Positions 27,357-35,641 of a stretch of DNA of 64,000 nt are shown piece after piece; the stretch's first letter is position 1; each line of letters begins with the position of its first letter. The stretch covers positions 1 to 64,000 of the forward strand of contig NZ_NOKT01000026.1 of the NCBI RefSeq assembly GCF_002237655.1, given 5' to 3'. The notes under the pieces are model-generated. The model worked only from the letters and a program-made list of their open reading frames with translations. It did no database searches and was not told the origin of the DNA. The translations under genes were made by a program, and so were the position numbers. Source of the stretch: Streptomyces sp. XY006. Lineage in GTDB: Bacteria > Actinomycetota > Actinomycetes > Streptomycetales > Streptomycetaceae.

Positions 27357-28376
27357 GTGTCGGGTATGTCGGCGGGCCGGTCAGCCATGCGGATGGGACC
27401 CGCTGAGCTGGTGCAGGCGGCGGCCATGGCCCGCCGCTTCTACCTCGAGGGGAAGTCCAAGATCCAGATCGCCGAGGAGTTCGGCGTGAGCCGCTTCAAG
27501 GTGGCCCGGGTCCTGGAGACCGCCCTCGAACGGGATCTCGTACGTATCGAGATCCGTGTGCCTGCGGAGCTGGACGCCGAGCGCTCGGACGCGCTGCGCG
27601 CCCGCTACGGCCTCAGGCACGCCGTCGTGGTCGAATCCCCGGCCGAGGCCGAGGAGACGCCCGACCCCGAGAACCTGGGAGAGGTGGCCGCCGACCTGCT
27701 CGGCGAACTGGTCAACGAAGGTGATGTGCTGGGCCTGGCCTGGGGCCGCTCCACCATCCACATGGCGGCGGCCCTCGACCGGCTGCCCCCGTGCACGGTG
27801 GTGCAGCTGACGGGCGTGTACGACGCCGGGACCGCCGAGCGCGGCTCGGTGGAGGCCGTGCGCCGCGCCGCCCAGGTGGCCGGCGGGGACGCCCACCCCA
27901 TCTACGCGCCCATGCTGCTGCCCGACGCGGCCACGGCCGCGGCGCTGCGCAACCAGACGGGCATCGCCCGGGCCTTCGAGCACTTCGACAAGGTCACCGT
28001 GGCCTGTGTCTCCATCGGCTCCTGGGAGCCGGGCATCTCCACGGTGCACGACATGCTCAGCGACGAGGAGCGGGCGCACTACGCCTCCCTCGGGGTCGCC
28101 GCCGAGATGTCCGCGCACCTCTTCGACGCCGAGGGCCGCCGGGTCGGGCGGGACCTGGGCGAGCGGTGCATCACCGTCAAGGCCGACCAGCTGCGCCGCA
28201 TCCCCGAGGTCGTCGCGATCGCGGGCGGACAGCGCAAGGGGCCCGCGATCGACGCGGTGCTGCGCTCCGGCCTCGTCACCAGCCTGGTGACGGACACGTC
28301 GGCCGCGGACTACCTGATGACGGCGGGCCCGGCACCCAAGCCGGCGCTCAACCGGGCCGACCCGGACGGGGTCTGA
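27357..28376 (+). CDS. SorC/DeoR-type sugar-binding transcriptional regulator
   Basis: A 339-residue protein with an N-terminal HTH (MARRFYLEGKSKIQIAEEFGVSRFKVARVLETA, about 24-56) and a C-terminal SorC sugar-phosphate-binding domain with DVLGLAWGRSTIHMAAAL. Such proteins sense phosphorylated sugars; location after rpe suggests pentose-phosphate metabolism. GTG at 27357 is chosen because GAGGAG at 27345-27350 lies 6 nt before it; an in-frame GTG at 27333 lacks such a site. A barstar-like gene starts 3 nt after the stop. Confidence 0.92.
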   Translation: MSGMSAGRSAMRMGPAELVQAAAMARRFYLEGKSKIQIAEEFGVSRFKVARVLETALERDLVRIEIRVPAELDAERSDALRARYGLRHAVVVESPAEAEETPDPENLGEVAADLLGELVNEGDVLGLAWGRSTIHMAAALDRLPPCTVVQLTGVYDAGTAERGSVEAVRRAAQVAGGDAHPIYAPMLLPDAATAAALRNQTGIARAFEHFDKVTVACVSIGSWEPGISTVHDMLSDEERAHYASLGVAAEMSAHLFDAEGRRVGRDLGERCITVKADQLRRIPEVVAIAGGQRKGPAIDAVLRSGLVTSLVTDTSAADYLMTAGPAPKPALNRADPDGV

Positions 28377-28379
28377 GAG

Positions 28380-28718
28380 GTGGCGGACCGGGCGCACGCG
28401 GTGCCGGACGACCCGGCCGGGCGGATCGTCGTCGTCCTGGACCTCGACGGGGTCACGGACAAGGCGGGCCTGATGGACCGCTGCGCCCGTGACCTGTCCC
28501 TGCCCGAGTGGTTCGGGCGCAACTGGGACGCCCTCGCCGACTGCCTGTCCGACCCCGCGCTCTGGCCCGAGGGCGCGGGGGAGCGGGGGCTGCTGGTCGT
28601 CGTGACGGGCTGGCGGGCCTACGCCGAGGCGCGGCCCGAGGAGTGGCAGGTCGCCGAGGAGATCTTCGCCGAGGCGACGGACCGGGGACCGGGACTCTTC
28701 GTGACCCTGGGCTCCTAG
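28380..28718 (+). CDS. Barstar-family protein
   Basis: A 112-residue member of the barstar (RNase inhibitor) family, with the conserved core LDLDGVTDKAGLMDRCARDLSLPEWFGRNWDALADCLSD. Barstar blocks the barnase active site in Bacillus. No barnase-like RNase lies in the window, so it is a solo gene; actinobacterial members often occur this way. It starts 3 nt after the SorC-type regulator stop and is probably co-transcribed. Function is open: inhibitor of an RNase encoded elsewhere, or a different protein partner. Confidence 0.88.
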   Translation: MADRAHAVPDDPAGRIVVVLDLDGVTDKAGLMDRCARDLSLPEWFGRNWDALADCLSDPALWPEGAGERGLLVVVTGWRAYAEARPEEWQVAEEIFAEATDRGPGLFVTLGS

Positions 28719-28803
28719 TCCCCACCCCGCTTGGAGCATCCTCCGAACAGGCCCGTGACCAGCCTGGACGATCCGCCGGGGGTGGTTCGCACGCCCGGCG
28801 TGG

Positions 28804-28849
28804 GAGAATGAAGTACGTGCTCTTTCCCCCTGGCCGGCCGGTCGGGGGG
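28804..28849 (+). promoter_or_regulatory. Predicted guaB1 -10 and leader hairpin
   Basis: GAGAAT (28804-28809) is a plausible -10, with a transcript start near 28816. The ~64-nt leader contains a GC hairpin, ccccc (28826-28830) pairing with ggggg (28844-28848) around an internal ggcc/ggcc stem. Confidence 0.4.
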
Positions 28850-28879
28850 TCACCTCTGAACGACTGGGATGTGCAGCAC

Positions 28880-30322
28880 GTGCGTTTCCTCAATGACATC
28901 CAGCCCGGGTACGACCTGACGTACGACGACGTCTTCATGGTGCCGAGCCGCTCCTCGGTGGGCTCGCGGCAGGCCGTCGACCTCAGCTCCCCGGACGGCA
29001 CGGGCACCACCATCCCGCTCGTCGTCGCCAACATGACCGCCATCGCCGGGCGCCGCATGGCCGAGACCGTGGCCCGCCGCGGCGGCCTGGTGGTGATACC
29101 GCAGGACATCCCGATCGACGTGGTCACCGACGTCGTCTCCTGGGTCAAGAGCCGCCACCTGGTGCTGGACACCCCGATCATCCTGTCCCCGCAGCAGACC
29201 GTCGCGGACGCCCTGGCGCTGCTGCCCAAGCGGGCGCACAACGCCGGCGTCGTCGTCGACGAGGACCACAAGCCGGTCGGCGTGGTCACCGACTCCGACC
29301 TGTCCGGCGTCGACCGCTTCACGCAGCTCTCCGAGGTCATGTCCCGGGACCTGCTGCTCATCGACGCGGACATGGACCCGGGCGAGGCCTTCGGCACCCT
29401 CGACCACGCCAACCGCCGCTACGCCCCCGCGGTCAACGAGGACGGCACGCTCGCCGGCATCCTCACCCGCAAGGGCGCCCTGCGGGCCACGCTGTACACC
29501 CCGGCCACCGACGCGCGGGGCCGCCTGCGCATCGCCGCCGCCGTCGGCATCAACGGCGACGTCGCGGGCAAGGCCAAGCAGCTGCTGGACGCCGGCGTCG
29601 ACGCGCTCGTCATCGACACCGCGCACGGCCACCAGGAGTCGATGATCAGCGCCCTGAAGCTGGTGCGCGACCTCGACCCGCAGGTGCCGATCGTCGCGGG
29701 CAACGTGGTGGCCGCCGCGGGCGTGCGCGACCTCATCGAGGCCGGCGCGGACATCGTCAAGGTCGGTGTCGGCCCGGGCGCCATGTGCACCACGCGCATG
29801 ATGACCGGCGTCGGCCGGCCGCAGTTCTCCGCCGTCCTGGAGTGCGCCGCCGAGGCGAGGAAGTACGGCAAGCACGTGTGGGCCGACGGCGGTGTCCGCC
29901 ACCCCCGCGACGTGGCCATGGCGCTCGCCGCCGGCGCGTCCAACGTGATGATCGGCTCCTGGTTCGCGGGCACCTACGAGTCCCCGGGCGACCTGCAGCA
30001 CGACGCGCAGGGCCGCGCCTACAAGGAGTCCTTCGGCATGGCGTCCGCCCGTGCCGTGCGCAACCGCACCTCGGAGGAGTCGGCGTACGACCGGGCCCGC
30101 AAGGCGCTGTTCGAGGAGGGCATCTCCACCTCCCGCATGTTCCTCGACCCGGCCCGCCCGGGCGTCGAGGACCTGATCGACTCGATCATCGCGGGCGTCC
30201 GCTCCTCCTGCACGTACGCCGGTGCCGGCTCCCTGGAGGAGTTCGCCGAGAAGGCCATCGTCGGCATCCAGAGCGCCGCGGGCTACGCCGAGGGCAAGCC
30301 GCTGCACGCCAGCTGGAGCTGA
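28880..30322 (+). CDS. guaB1: GuaB1-family IMP dehydrogenase/GMP reductase
   Basis: A 480-residue protein of the GuaB1 family: TIM barrel interrupted by a CBS pair (residues ~95-210), catalytic cysteine in GPGAMCTTRMMTG and an NAD(P)-site IDTAHGH. Although long annotated as IMP dehydrogenase, the mycobacterial GuaB1 has been shown to act as GMP reductase, returning GMP to IMP; the same role is likely here. GTG at 28880 gives the family N-terminus MRFLNDIQPGYDLTYDDVF; the frame extends upstream (ATG 28808, GTG 28817), but the known proteins begin here. Solo transcription unit with a hairpin downstream. Confidence 0.93.
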   Translation: MRFLNDIQPGYDLTYDDVFMVPSRSSVGSRQAVDLSSPDGTGTTIPLVVANMTAIAGRRMAETVARRGGLVVIPQDIPIDVVTDVVSWVKSRHLVLDTPIILSPQQTVADALALLPKRAHNAGVVVDEDHKPVGVVTDSDLSGVDRFTQLSEVMSRDLLLIDADMDPGEAFGTLDHANRRYAPAVNEDGTLAGILTRKGALRATLYTPATDARGRLRIAAAVGINGDVAGKAKQLLDAGVDALVIDTAHGHQESMISALKLVRDLDPQVPIVAGNVVAAAGVRDLIEAGADIVKVGVGPGAMCTTRMMTGVGRPQFSAVLECAAEARKYGKHVWADGGVRHPRDVAMALAAGASNVMIGSWFAGTYESPGDLQHDAQGRAYKESFGMASARAVRNRTSEESAYDRARKALFEEGISTSRMFLDPARPGVEDLIDSIIAGVRSSCTYAGAGSLEEFAEKAIVGIQSAAGYAEGKPLHASWS

Positions 30323-30342
30323 CCGGCCCGACTCCCGTCCGT

Positions 30343-30386
30343 ACGGCCCCCGTTCGACCTGCCCGGCAGGAAGAGGCGGGGGCCGT
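30343..30386 (+). terminator. Hairpin after guaB1
   Basis: acggcccccg (30343-30352) pairs with cgggggccgt (30377-30386); the loop holds a second small stem cctgc/gcagg. It lies 20 nt after the guaB1 stop. Confidence 0.65.
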
Positions 30387-30450
30387 TCGCGTGCGCCCGC
30401 GCAACGGTCGAAAGCCGCGGTGCAACGAACCTCCGGCCGGCCCCCAGCTA

Positions 30451-30516
30451 CGCAATGATCTTGCGCGGATGCGCAAGGTTGCTGCATTTCGACAGCAACG
30501 CCCCTCCTCATAGGCT
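30451..30516 (+). promoter_or_regulatory. Permease promoter with stacked palindromes (probable Lrp/AsnC operator)
   Basis: TTCGAC (30488-30493) and TAGGCT (30511-30516) form -35/-10 boxes with a 17-bp spacer. Three palindromes cover the region up to and over the -35: cgcaa-N5-ttgcg (30451-30465), cttgcgc-N4-gcgcaag (30460-30477) and gttgctg-N8-cagcaac (30478-30499). Repeated GCAA/TTGC dyads fit a Lrp/AsnC regulator, and such a regulator is encoded right after the permease. The remainder of the 298-bp gap holds only the guaB1 hairpin. Confidence 0.6.
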
Positions 30517-30620
30517 GTCGCCTCGTACGTGGCGTGGCGGGGACTCCGCTCGGCGGGTCCCTGCTCAAGGGCGCCCGCGGTCCCTGCCGCCCTGACCGGC
30601 AGCGATGAAGGAGCCAACGC

Positions 30621-32087
30621 GTGCTCGACCAAGGCGCACCCCCGCACAGCCCAAGCCAGACCGCCCCGCCGTCCCCGGGCGTCGCTGCCCGTCTGATGCG
30701 CCGCAAGCCCGTGGAACGCCTGGTCGCAGAGGGTGGCCAGGGTGAGGGAGGATCGCTGCGGCGCACCCTCGGGCTGTGGCAGCTCACCATGATCAGCATC
30801 GGTGCCACCCTCGGCACCGGCATCTTCGTCGTCCTCGGCGAGGCTGTGCCCAAGGCGGGCCCGGCCGTCACGCTCTCCTTCGTCATCGCCGGCCTGACCG
30901 CCCTGTTCTCGGCCCTGTCCTACGCCGAACTGGCGGGCACCATCCCGGTCTCCGGCTCCTCCTACTCGTATGCGTACGCAACGATGGGCGAGCTGATCGC
31001 CTGGATCTGCGGCTGGTGCCTGGTCCTGGAGTACGGCGTGTCCGTGGCCGCCGTCGCGGTCGGCTGGGGCGAGTACCTCAACGAACTGCTCGACGGGACC
31101 ATAGGCGTCACCATCCCGGCCGCCCTGTCCGCGCCGCCCGGTGACGGCGGCGTGTTCAACCTGCCCGCGCTGATCGTCGTCCTGCTCGCCATGGCGTTCC
31201 TGCTGGGCGGCGCCCGCGAGTCCGCCCGCGCCAACACGGTCATGGTCGTCGTGAAGATCGCCGCGCTGGTGATGTTCTGCGCCATCGGCGTCCAGGGCTT
31301 CCGCTCCGGCAACTACGAGAACTTCATGCCGCTCGGCATGGCCGGGGTCAGCGCCGCCGGTGCCACGCTGTTCTTCTCCTACATCGGCTTCGACGCCGCC
31401 TCCACCGCCGGTGAGGAGGCGAAGAACGCCCAGCGCGACCTGCCCCGCGCGATCATGCTGTCGCTGGTCATCGTCACCGCGCTGTACGTGCTCGTCGCGG
31501 CCGTCGCCGTCGGCGCCAAGCCCTGGCGGAACTTCACCGACTCCGAGGCCGCGCTCGCCCAGATCATGCGCGAGGTCACGGGGCAGACCTTCTGGGGCAC
31601 GCTGCTGGCGTTCTGCGCCGTCATCGCCATCGCGAGCGTCGTCCTGACCGTGCTCTACGGCCAGACCCGCATCCTGTTCGCCATGTCCCGCGACGGGCTG
31701 GTGCCCAAGGTGTTCGCGCGGGTCCACCCGAAGACCGGCACGCCCCGTGCCAACACCCTGATCGTCTCCCTGTTCTGCGGTGTGCTGGCCGCCGCGATCC
31801 CGCTCGGGCAGCTCGCCGACGCCACCAGCATCGGCACCCTGTTCGCCTTCGCACTGGTCAACGTGGCCGTCGTGGTGCTGCGCCGGACCAAGCCGGACAT
31901 GCCCCGCACCTTCCGCGTGCCGCTCTCGCCGGTCCTGCCCGCGCTGGGCTTCGCCTTCTGCGTGTGGATGATGGGCAGCCTGTCGACCGTCACCTGGGTG
32001 GTCTTCGGTGTCTGGATGGCCGCCGGGCTCGTGTTCTACTTCGTGTACGGCTACCGCCGTTCCCGACTGGCACCATCCGAGAAGTGA
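30621..32087 (+). CDS. APC-superfamily amino acid permease (cationic amino acid transporter type)
   Basis: A 488-residue membrane protein with about 12 predicted helices. The first (ISIGATLGTGIFVVLGEAV) bears the family's glycine-rich substrate motif; FFSYIGFDAASTAGEEAKNAQRDLPRAI is the conserved loop of CAT-type permeases. The overall plan resembles the YfnA/CAT family importing amino acids. The start GTG at 30621 follows aaggag. The Lrp/AsnC gene begins 10 nt after the stop, so uptake is probably controlled by its amino acid. Confidence 0.92.
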   Translation: MLDQGAPPHSPSQTAPPSPGVAARLMRRKPVERLVAEGGQGEGGSLRRTLGLWQLTMISIGATLGTGIFVVLGEAVPKAGPAVTLSFVIAGLTALFSALSYAELAGTIPVSGSSYSYAYATMGELIAWICGWCLVLEYGVSVAAVAVGWGEYLNELLDGTIGVTIPAALSAPPGDGGVFNLPALIVVLLAMAFLLGGARESARANTVMVVVKIAALVMFCAIGVQGFRSGNYENFMPLGMAGVSAAGATLFFSYIGFDAASTAGEEAKNAQRDLPRAIMLSLVIVTALYVLVAAVAVGAKPWRNFTDSEAALAQIMREVTGQTFWGTLLAFCAVIAIASVVLTVLYGQTRILFAMSRDGLVPKVFARVHPKTGTPRANTLIVSLFCGVLAAAIPLGQLADATSIGTLFAFALVNVAVVVLRRTKPDMPRTFRVPLSPVLPALGFAFCVWMMGSLSTVTWVVFGVWMAAGLVFYFVYGYRRSRLAPSEK

Positions 32088-32097
32088 ACGACCCACA

Positions 32098-32550
32098 GTG
32101 CTGAACGATCTCGACGAACGCATCGTGCACGCCCTCGCCGAGGACGCCCGCCGCTCCTACGCCGACATCGGCCAACTCGTCGGCCTGTCCGCGCCCGCCG
32201 TCAAACGGCGCGTGGACCGGCTGCGGGCCACCGGAGCCATCACCGGCTTCACCGTCCGCGTGGACCCGGGCGCCCTCGGCTGGGAGACCGAGGGGTTCGT
32301 CGAGATCTACTGCCGCGGCAACACCTCCCCGGAGACCATCCAGCGGGGCCTGGAGCGCTACCAGGAGGTCGTGGCCGCCTCGACCGTCACCGGGGACGCG
32401 GACGCGATCGCCCAGGTCTTCGCCTCCGACATGCGGCACTTCGAGCGGGTCCTGGAGCGCATCGCCGGGGAGCCGTTCGTCGAGCGGACCAAGTCCGTGC
32501 TCGTCCTGTCGCCGCTGCTGCGGCGCTTCTCGTCCGGGTCGCCCACGTAA
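32098..32550 (+). CDS. Lrp/AsnC-family transcriptional regulator
   Basis: A 150-residue protein with the AsnC-type winged HTH (LNDLDERIVHALAEDARRSYADIGQLVGLSAPAVKRRVDRL) and a C-terminal RAM ligand-binding domain (ITGFTVRVDPGALGWETEGFVEI). It is probably a feast/famine regulator of the permease immediately upstream, acting at the palindromes before that gene. GTG at 32098 gives the standard length; the frame extends upstream into the permease gene without similarity. Confidence 0.93.
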   Translation: MLNDLDERIVHALAEDARRSYADIGQLVGLSAPAVKRRVDRLRATGAITGFTVRVDPGALGWETEGFVEIYCRGNTSPETIQRGLERYQEVVAASTVTGDADAIAQVFASDMRHFERVLERIAGEPFVERTKSVLVLSPLLRRFSSGSPT

Positions 32551-32578
32551 AGCACGGGCCGGTCCGGACGACAGGCCC

Positions 32579-32642
32579 TAGCATCGGTGTCATGACCTGG
32601 CGACATTGATCCCCCCGCCGTGCCTCCCGAGGACCGCCTCGG
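32579..32642 (+). promoter_or_regulatory. Predicted MFS-gene promoter and leader hairpin
   Basis: TAGCAT (32579-32584) is a good -10 for a start at or next to the ATG at 32592. Downstream, ccgagg (32627-32632) and cctcgg (32637-32642) form a 6-bp hairpin in the leader of the MFS gene. Confidence 0.4.
32592..32609 (+). CDS. Possible leaderless 5-codon leader ORF (MTWRH)
   Basis: ATG ACC TGG CGA CAT TGA begins 7 nt after the -10 hexamer TAGCAT, so ribosomes could load directly on the 5' end of the MFS transcript. It ends 77 nt before the MFS start. Its position suggests a leader peptide, but there is no proof that it is translated. Confidence 0.3.
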   Translation: MTWRH

Positions 32643-32686
32643 CCGCCGTACCTCCGGCGTCCGAACGGTCCTGACGGGAAGGCCCC

Positions 32687-33883
32687 ATGACACTCTCACC
32701 CGCACGCGTGCCCGCCACCGGCGTCCGGCGGCTGACGACCACGCTGTACGGCTACGCGTTCCTCGACGACTTCGTCCTGCTCTACCCGGTGTACGCGCTG
32801 CTGTTCGCCGACACCGGCCTGTCGCTCTGGCAGATCTCCTCCCTGTTCGCCCTGTGGTCGGTCACCGGCGTGCTGCTCGAAGTGCCCTCCGGCGCCTGGG
32901 CCGACGCCGTCTCGCGCCGCCGGCTGCTGTGGATCGGCCCGCTGCTCACCGCCGCCGGCTTCGCGCTGTGGGTGGCGGTTCCGTCGTACGGGGCCTTCGC
33001 GGCCGGCTTCGTCCTGTGGGGCGCCGGCGGCGCGCTCGGCTCGGGCGCGCTGGAGGCCCTGGTCTACGACGAACTGGACCACCTCGGCGCCGCCGGCCGG
33101 TACGCCCGGGTCATGGGCCGGGCCCGCGCCGCCCGGCTGACAGGAACCGTGGCCTCCCTCGGCCTCGCCGGCCCGGTCTTCGCCCAGGGCGGCTACGCGG
33201 CCGTCGGCGCCGCCAGCATCATGGCCTGTGGCCTGACCGCACTCACCGCGACCCGCTTCCCCGAGCACCGGACACGCCCGGAGACCTCCGGCGACCGCTG
33301 GGCGGCGACCCTGCGGACCGGGCTCGCCCAGGTTCGCGGCGACCGTGCGGTGCGCGGCGCCCTGCTGCTGGTCCCGGCCGTCGCCGCGGTGTGGGGCGCG
33401 CTCGACGAGTACACCCCGCTGCTGGTCCGGGACACCGGCGTCGCGGAGGCGACGGTGCCCTACCTGGTCATGCTGATCTGGGCGGGCGTCACCGCCGGCA
33501 GCCTGCTCGCCGGACCGGCCGAGCGCCTCGGCACGGCCGGTTTCGCGGCCCTGCTCGCGGGCGGAGCGCTCGCCCTGGCCGTGGGCGCCGCCTCCCGCTC
33601 ACTGGCCGGCATCGCCCTCGTCGGCCTGGCCTTCGCCGCGTTCCAGCTGGCGGAGGTGCTGGCCGACGTCCGTCTCCAGCACCGCATCGACGAGTCCCGC
33701 CGGGCCACGCTCACCTCGGTGGCGAGCCTGGGCACCGAGCTGGCCACGGTCGCCACGTTCGGCGTGTACGCGCAGCTCGGCACCCGTCTGGCCCACGGGA
33801 CCGTCTTCGCGGTGCTCGCCGTGCCCTACCTGGTGACGGCCCTGGCGCTGCTCAGAACTCGGGCTGCCAGGGCACGACCGTGA
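32687..33883 (+). CDS. MFS transporter
   Basis: A 398-residue major facilitator protein with about 12 helices. The loop between helices 2 and 3 reads VPSGAWADAVSRRRLLW, a D(R/K)xSRR-type MFS signature, and VYDELDHLG follows helix 4. Substrate unknown; a small-molecule or drug exporter is possible. ATG at 32687 follows ggaagg. The C-terminus overlaps the convergent secreted-protein gene by 32 bp. Confidence 0.9.
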   Translation: MTLSPARVPATGVRRLTTTLYGYAFLDDFVLLYPVYALLFADTGLSLWQISSLFALWSVTGVLLEVPSGAWADAVSRRRLLWIGPLLTAAGFALWVAVPSYGAFAAGFVLWGAGGALGSGALEALVYDELDHLGAAGRYARVMGRARAARLTGTVASLGLAGPVFAQGGYAAVGAASIMACGLTALTATRFPEHRTRPETSGDRWAATLRTGLAQVRGDRAVRGALLLVPAVAAVWGALDEYTPLLVRDTGVAEATVPYLVMLIWAGVTAGSLLAGPAERLGTAGFAALLAGGALALAVGAASRSLAGIALVGLAFAAFQLAEVLADVRLQHRIDESRRATLTSVASLGTELATVATFGVYAQLGTRLAHGTVFAVLAVPYLVTALALLRTRAARARP

Positions 33884-34487
33884 AGTCGCCCGTCCCCTTC
33901 GCGACCTTCTCGAAGGGGGCGGAGCTCACGCACTTGGGCAGCCCGTCCATCTCGGCGGGGGTGCCCGTCGCGGCCCAGCTGTAGCCGAGCCGGTCGTGGC
34001 GGCCGAGGTCGTGGACGGTGACCCCGACCCGCTTGCCCTCGACGCCCGGCAGGTCGGACTCGGTCACGATGCCCGAGACGACGGCGACCTTGCCGCCGGT
34101 CAGCAGACAGTCGACGGCGACCTCGGCCCGGGCCCCGTCGCCGTTCTGGTAGTGGCTGAACGCGAAGGTGCCGGTGGCCTTCATCGGGTCGGCCTTGTCC
34201 TTCGCGGCCAGGTGCGCGTCGAAGGAGAAGGTGATGTCGTCCCCGGCCGAGCGGTGCAGCTTGGCGGTGCCGGTGAGAGCCGCGGCCTCGCGCGGCCGGT
34301 CCGTCTCCGGCGCCGCCACCTCGTGCGGCCGGGGCGCTTGCGACACCGCCGCCTCGTGCGGCCGGGGTGCTTCCGGCGCCGCCGCCCCGCGCGGCGAGGG
34401 TGCCTCCGAGGCGGTCGCGGCCGAGGCCGCCCCGGCGGTGAGCAGCAGTGCGGAGCCGAGCACGACGATCTTGGTACGGCGCTTCAT
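33852..34487 (-). CDS. Secreted protein of unknown function
   Basis: A 211-residue protein with a Sec signal peptide (MKRRTKIVVLGSALLLTAGAASAATA, cleavage near 26). Next comes a low-complexity stretch with a degenerate repeat of the form EAPRPHEAA (about 28-68). A probably beta-rich C-terminal domain of ~140 residues follows, with two cysteines (VDCLL, PKCVS) that may pair. I do not recognise the family. It is divergent from the nitrilase-like gene with a 318-bp gap. Confidence 0.85.
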   Translation of the reverse strand: MKRRTKIVVLGSALLLTAGAASAATASEAPSPRGAAAPEAPRPHEAAVSQAPRPHEVAAPETDRPREAAALTGTAKLHRSAGDDITFSFDAHLAAKDKADPMKATGTFAFSHYQNGDGARAEVAVDCLLTGGKVAVVSGIVTESDLPGVEGKRVGVTVHDLGRHDRLGYSWAATGTPAEMDGLPKCVSSAPFEKVAKGTGDFTVVPWQPEF

Positions 34488-34805
34488 TTCGGTCCTTTCC
34501 GCAGGTCGTGTGGACAGCCCTCACTCTCCCCGTCCGGCGCGCACGGGACATCGCGCTGCGGACGGGACCCCGCCTCCGCCGCGCGGCGGGGAAGACCGGA
34601 CCGGACCGGGCTCCCAGGGGGAGCGGGGCTAGGCCCGAAGTCGCGCAACGAATCGCCGCCGACCCCCGAAAGGACGCAACAATCCGTTCGCCGACGCGCA
34701 ACGGCTCCTTCTTGTCCCCCCTGGTCAGACGCCCGTACCGTCTACGTGGCCCCTTCAACCATCCGGTGGGCCCGCCAACCACCCTTCGCCCGGTGAGGAA
34801 CACGC
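34488..34805. promoter_or_regulatory. Divergent intergenic region with three GC(G)CAAC elements
   Basis: This 318-bp gap separates the secreted-protein gene and the hydrolase/oxidase pair. gcgcaacg occurs at 34643-34650 and 34696-34703, and acgcaaca at 34674-34681, paired with a gtt half-site. The same octamer gcgcaacg occurs upstream of the amino-acid permease (30399-30406). No clear -10/-35 was found. Confidence 0.35.
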
Positions 34806-35594
34806 ATGCGCACCGCCCTGCTCCAGAGCTCCGGCCGCCCCGGCTCCACCGTCGAGAACCTCAAGGTCCTCGACGAGGCCGCGGGCCGGGCCGCAGCCGC
34901 GGGCGCCGGGCTGCTCCTCACACCGGAGATGTTCCTGACCGGGTACGCGATCGGCGACGACATCGGCCGGCTCGCCGAGCCCGCCGACGGCGACTGCGCG
35001 GACGCGATCGCCGAGATCGCGACGAGCCACGGCCTGGCGATCGCCTACGGCTACCCCGAGCGGGCCGGCGAGGCGGTGTTCAACTCCGCCCAGCTGATCT
35101 CCGCCGACGGAACCCGCCTGGCGAACTACCGCAAGACCCACCTCTTCGGCTGCTTCGAACGCGACCACTTCACGCCCGGCGAGCAGCAGGTCGTCCAGGC
35201 CGAGATCGACGGCGTGCGCGTCGGCCTGCTCATCTGCTACGACGTGGAGTTCCCGGAGAACGTCCGCGCCCACGCCCTGGCCGGCACCGACCTGCTGGTC
35301 GTCCCGACCGCGCAGATGCACCCGTTCCAGTTCGTCGCCGAGTCGATGATCCCGGTGCGTGCCTTCGAGAGCCAGATGTACGTCGCGTACGTCAACCGGG
35401 TCGGCCGCGAGGGCGAGTTCGAGTTCGTGGGCCTGTCCACGCTCGCCGGGCCCGACGGCATCGCCCGGACCCGGGCCGGCCGGGGCGAGGACCTCGTCCT
35501 GGCCGACGTCGACCCGGCCTTCCTCGCCGCGTCGCGCGAGCACAACCCGTATCTGCGGGACCGGCGCCCCGGCCTGTACGGGTCGCTCGTCTGA
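34806..35594 (+). CDS. Nitrilase-superfamily carbon-nitrogen hydrolase (amidase-like)
   Basis: A 262-residue single-domain member of the CN-hydrolase superfamily with the catalytic triad E41 (TPEMF), K110 (YRKTHLFG) and C144 (LLICYDVEFPE). The CYD(V/L)EFPE motif is typical of the aliphatic/R-amidase branch, which hydrolyses amides to acids and ammonia. It lies 47 nt upstream of a 2-monooxygenase-like amino acid oxidase in the same direction; that enzyme class yields an amide, which this hydrolase could convert to the acid. The pairing is seen in the sequence; the pathway is inference. Confidence 0.92.
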   Translation: MRTALLQSSGRPGSTVENLKVLDEAAGRAAAAGAGLLLTPEMFLTGYAIGDDIGRLAEPADGDCADAIAEIATSHGLAIAYGYPERAGEAVFNSAQLISADGTRLANYRKTHLFGCFERDHFTPGEQQVVQAEIDGVRVGLLICYDVEFPENVRAHALAGTDLLVVPTAQMHPFQFVAESMIPVRAFESQMYVAYVNRVGREGEFEFVGLSTLAGPDGIARTRAGRGEDLVLADVDPAFLAASREHNPYLRDRRPGLYGSLV

Positions 35595-35641
35595 CACCCC
35601 CTCACCCGCCTGTTCACATCTGTGCAAGGAGTCCGTACCCC

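Noticed and set aside
28808..28880. Longer guaB1 from ATG 28808 or GTG 28817
   Set aside because: The added residues are not in the known family N-terminus MRFLNDxxPxYDLTYxDVF, which begins at GTG 28880.
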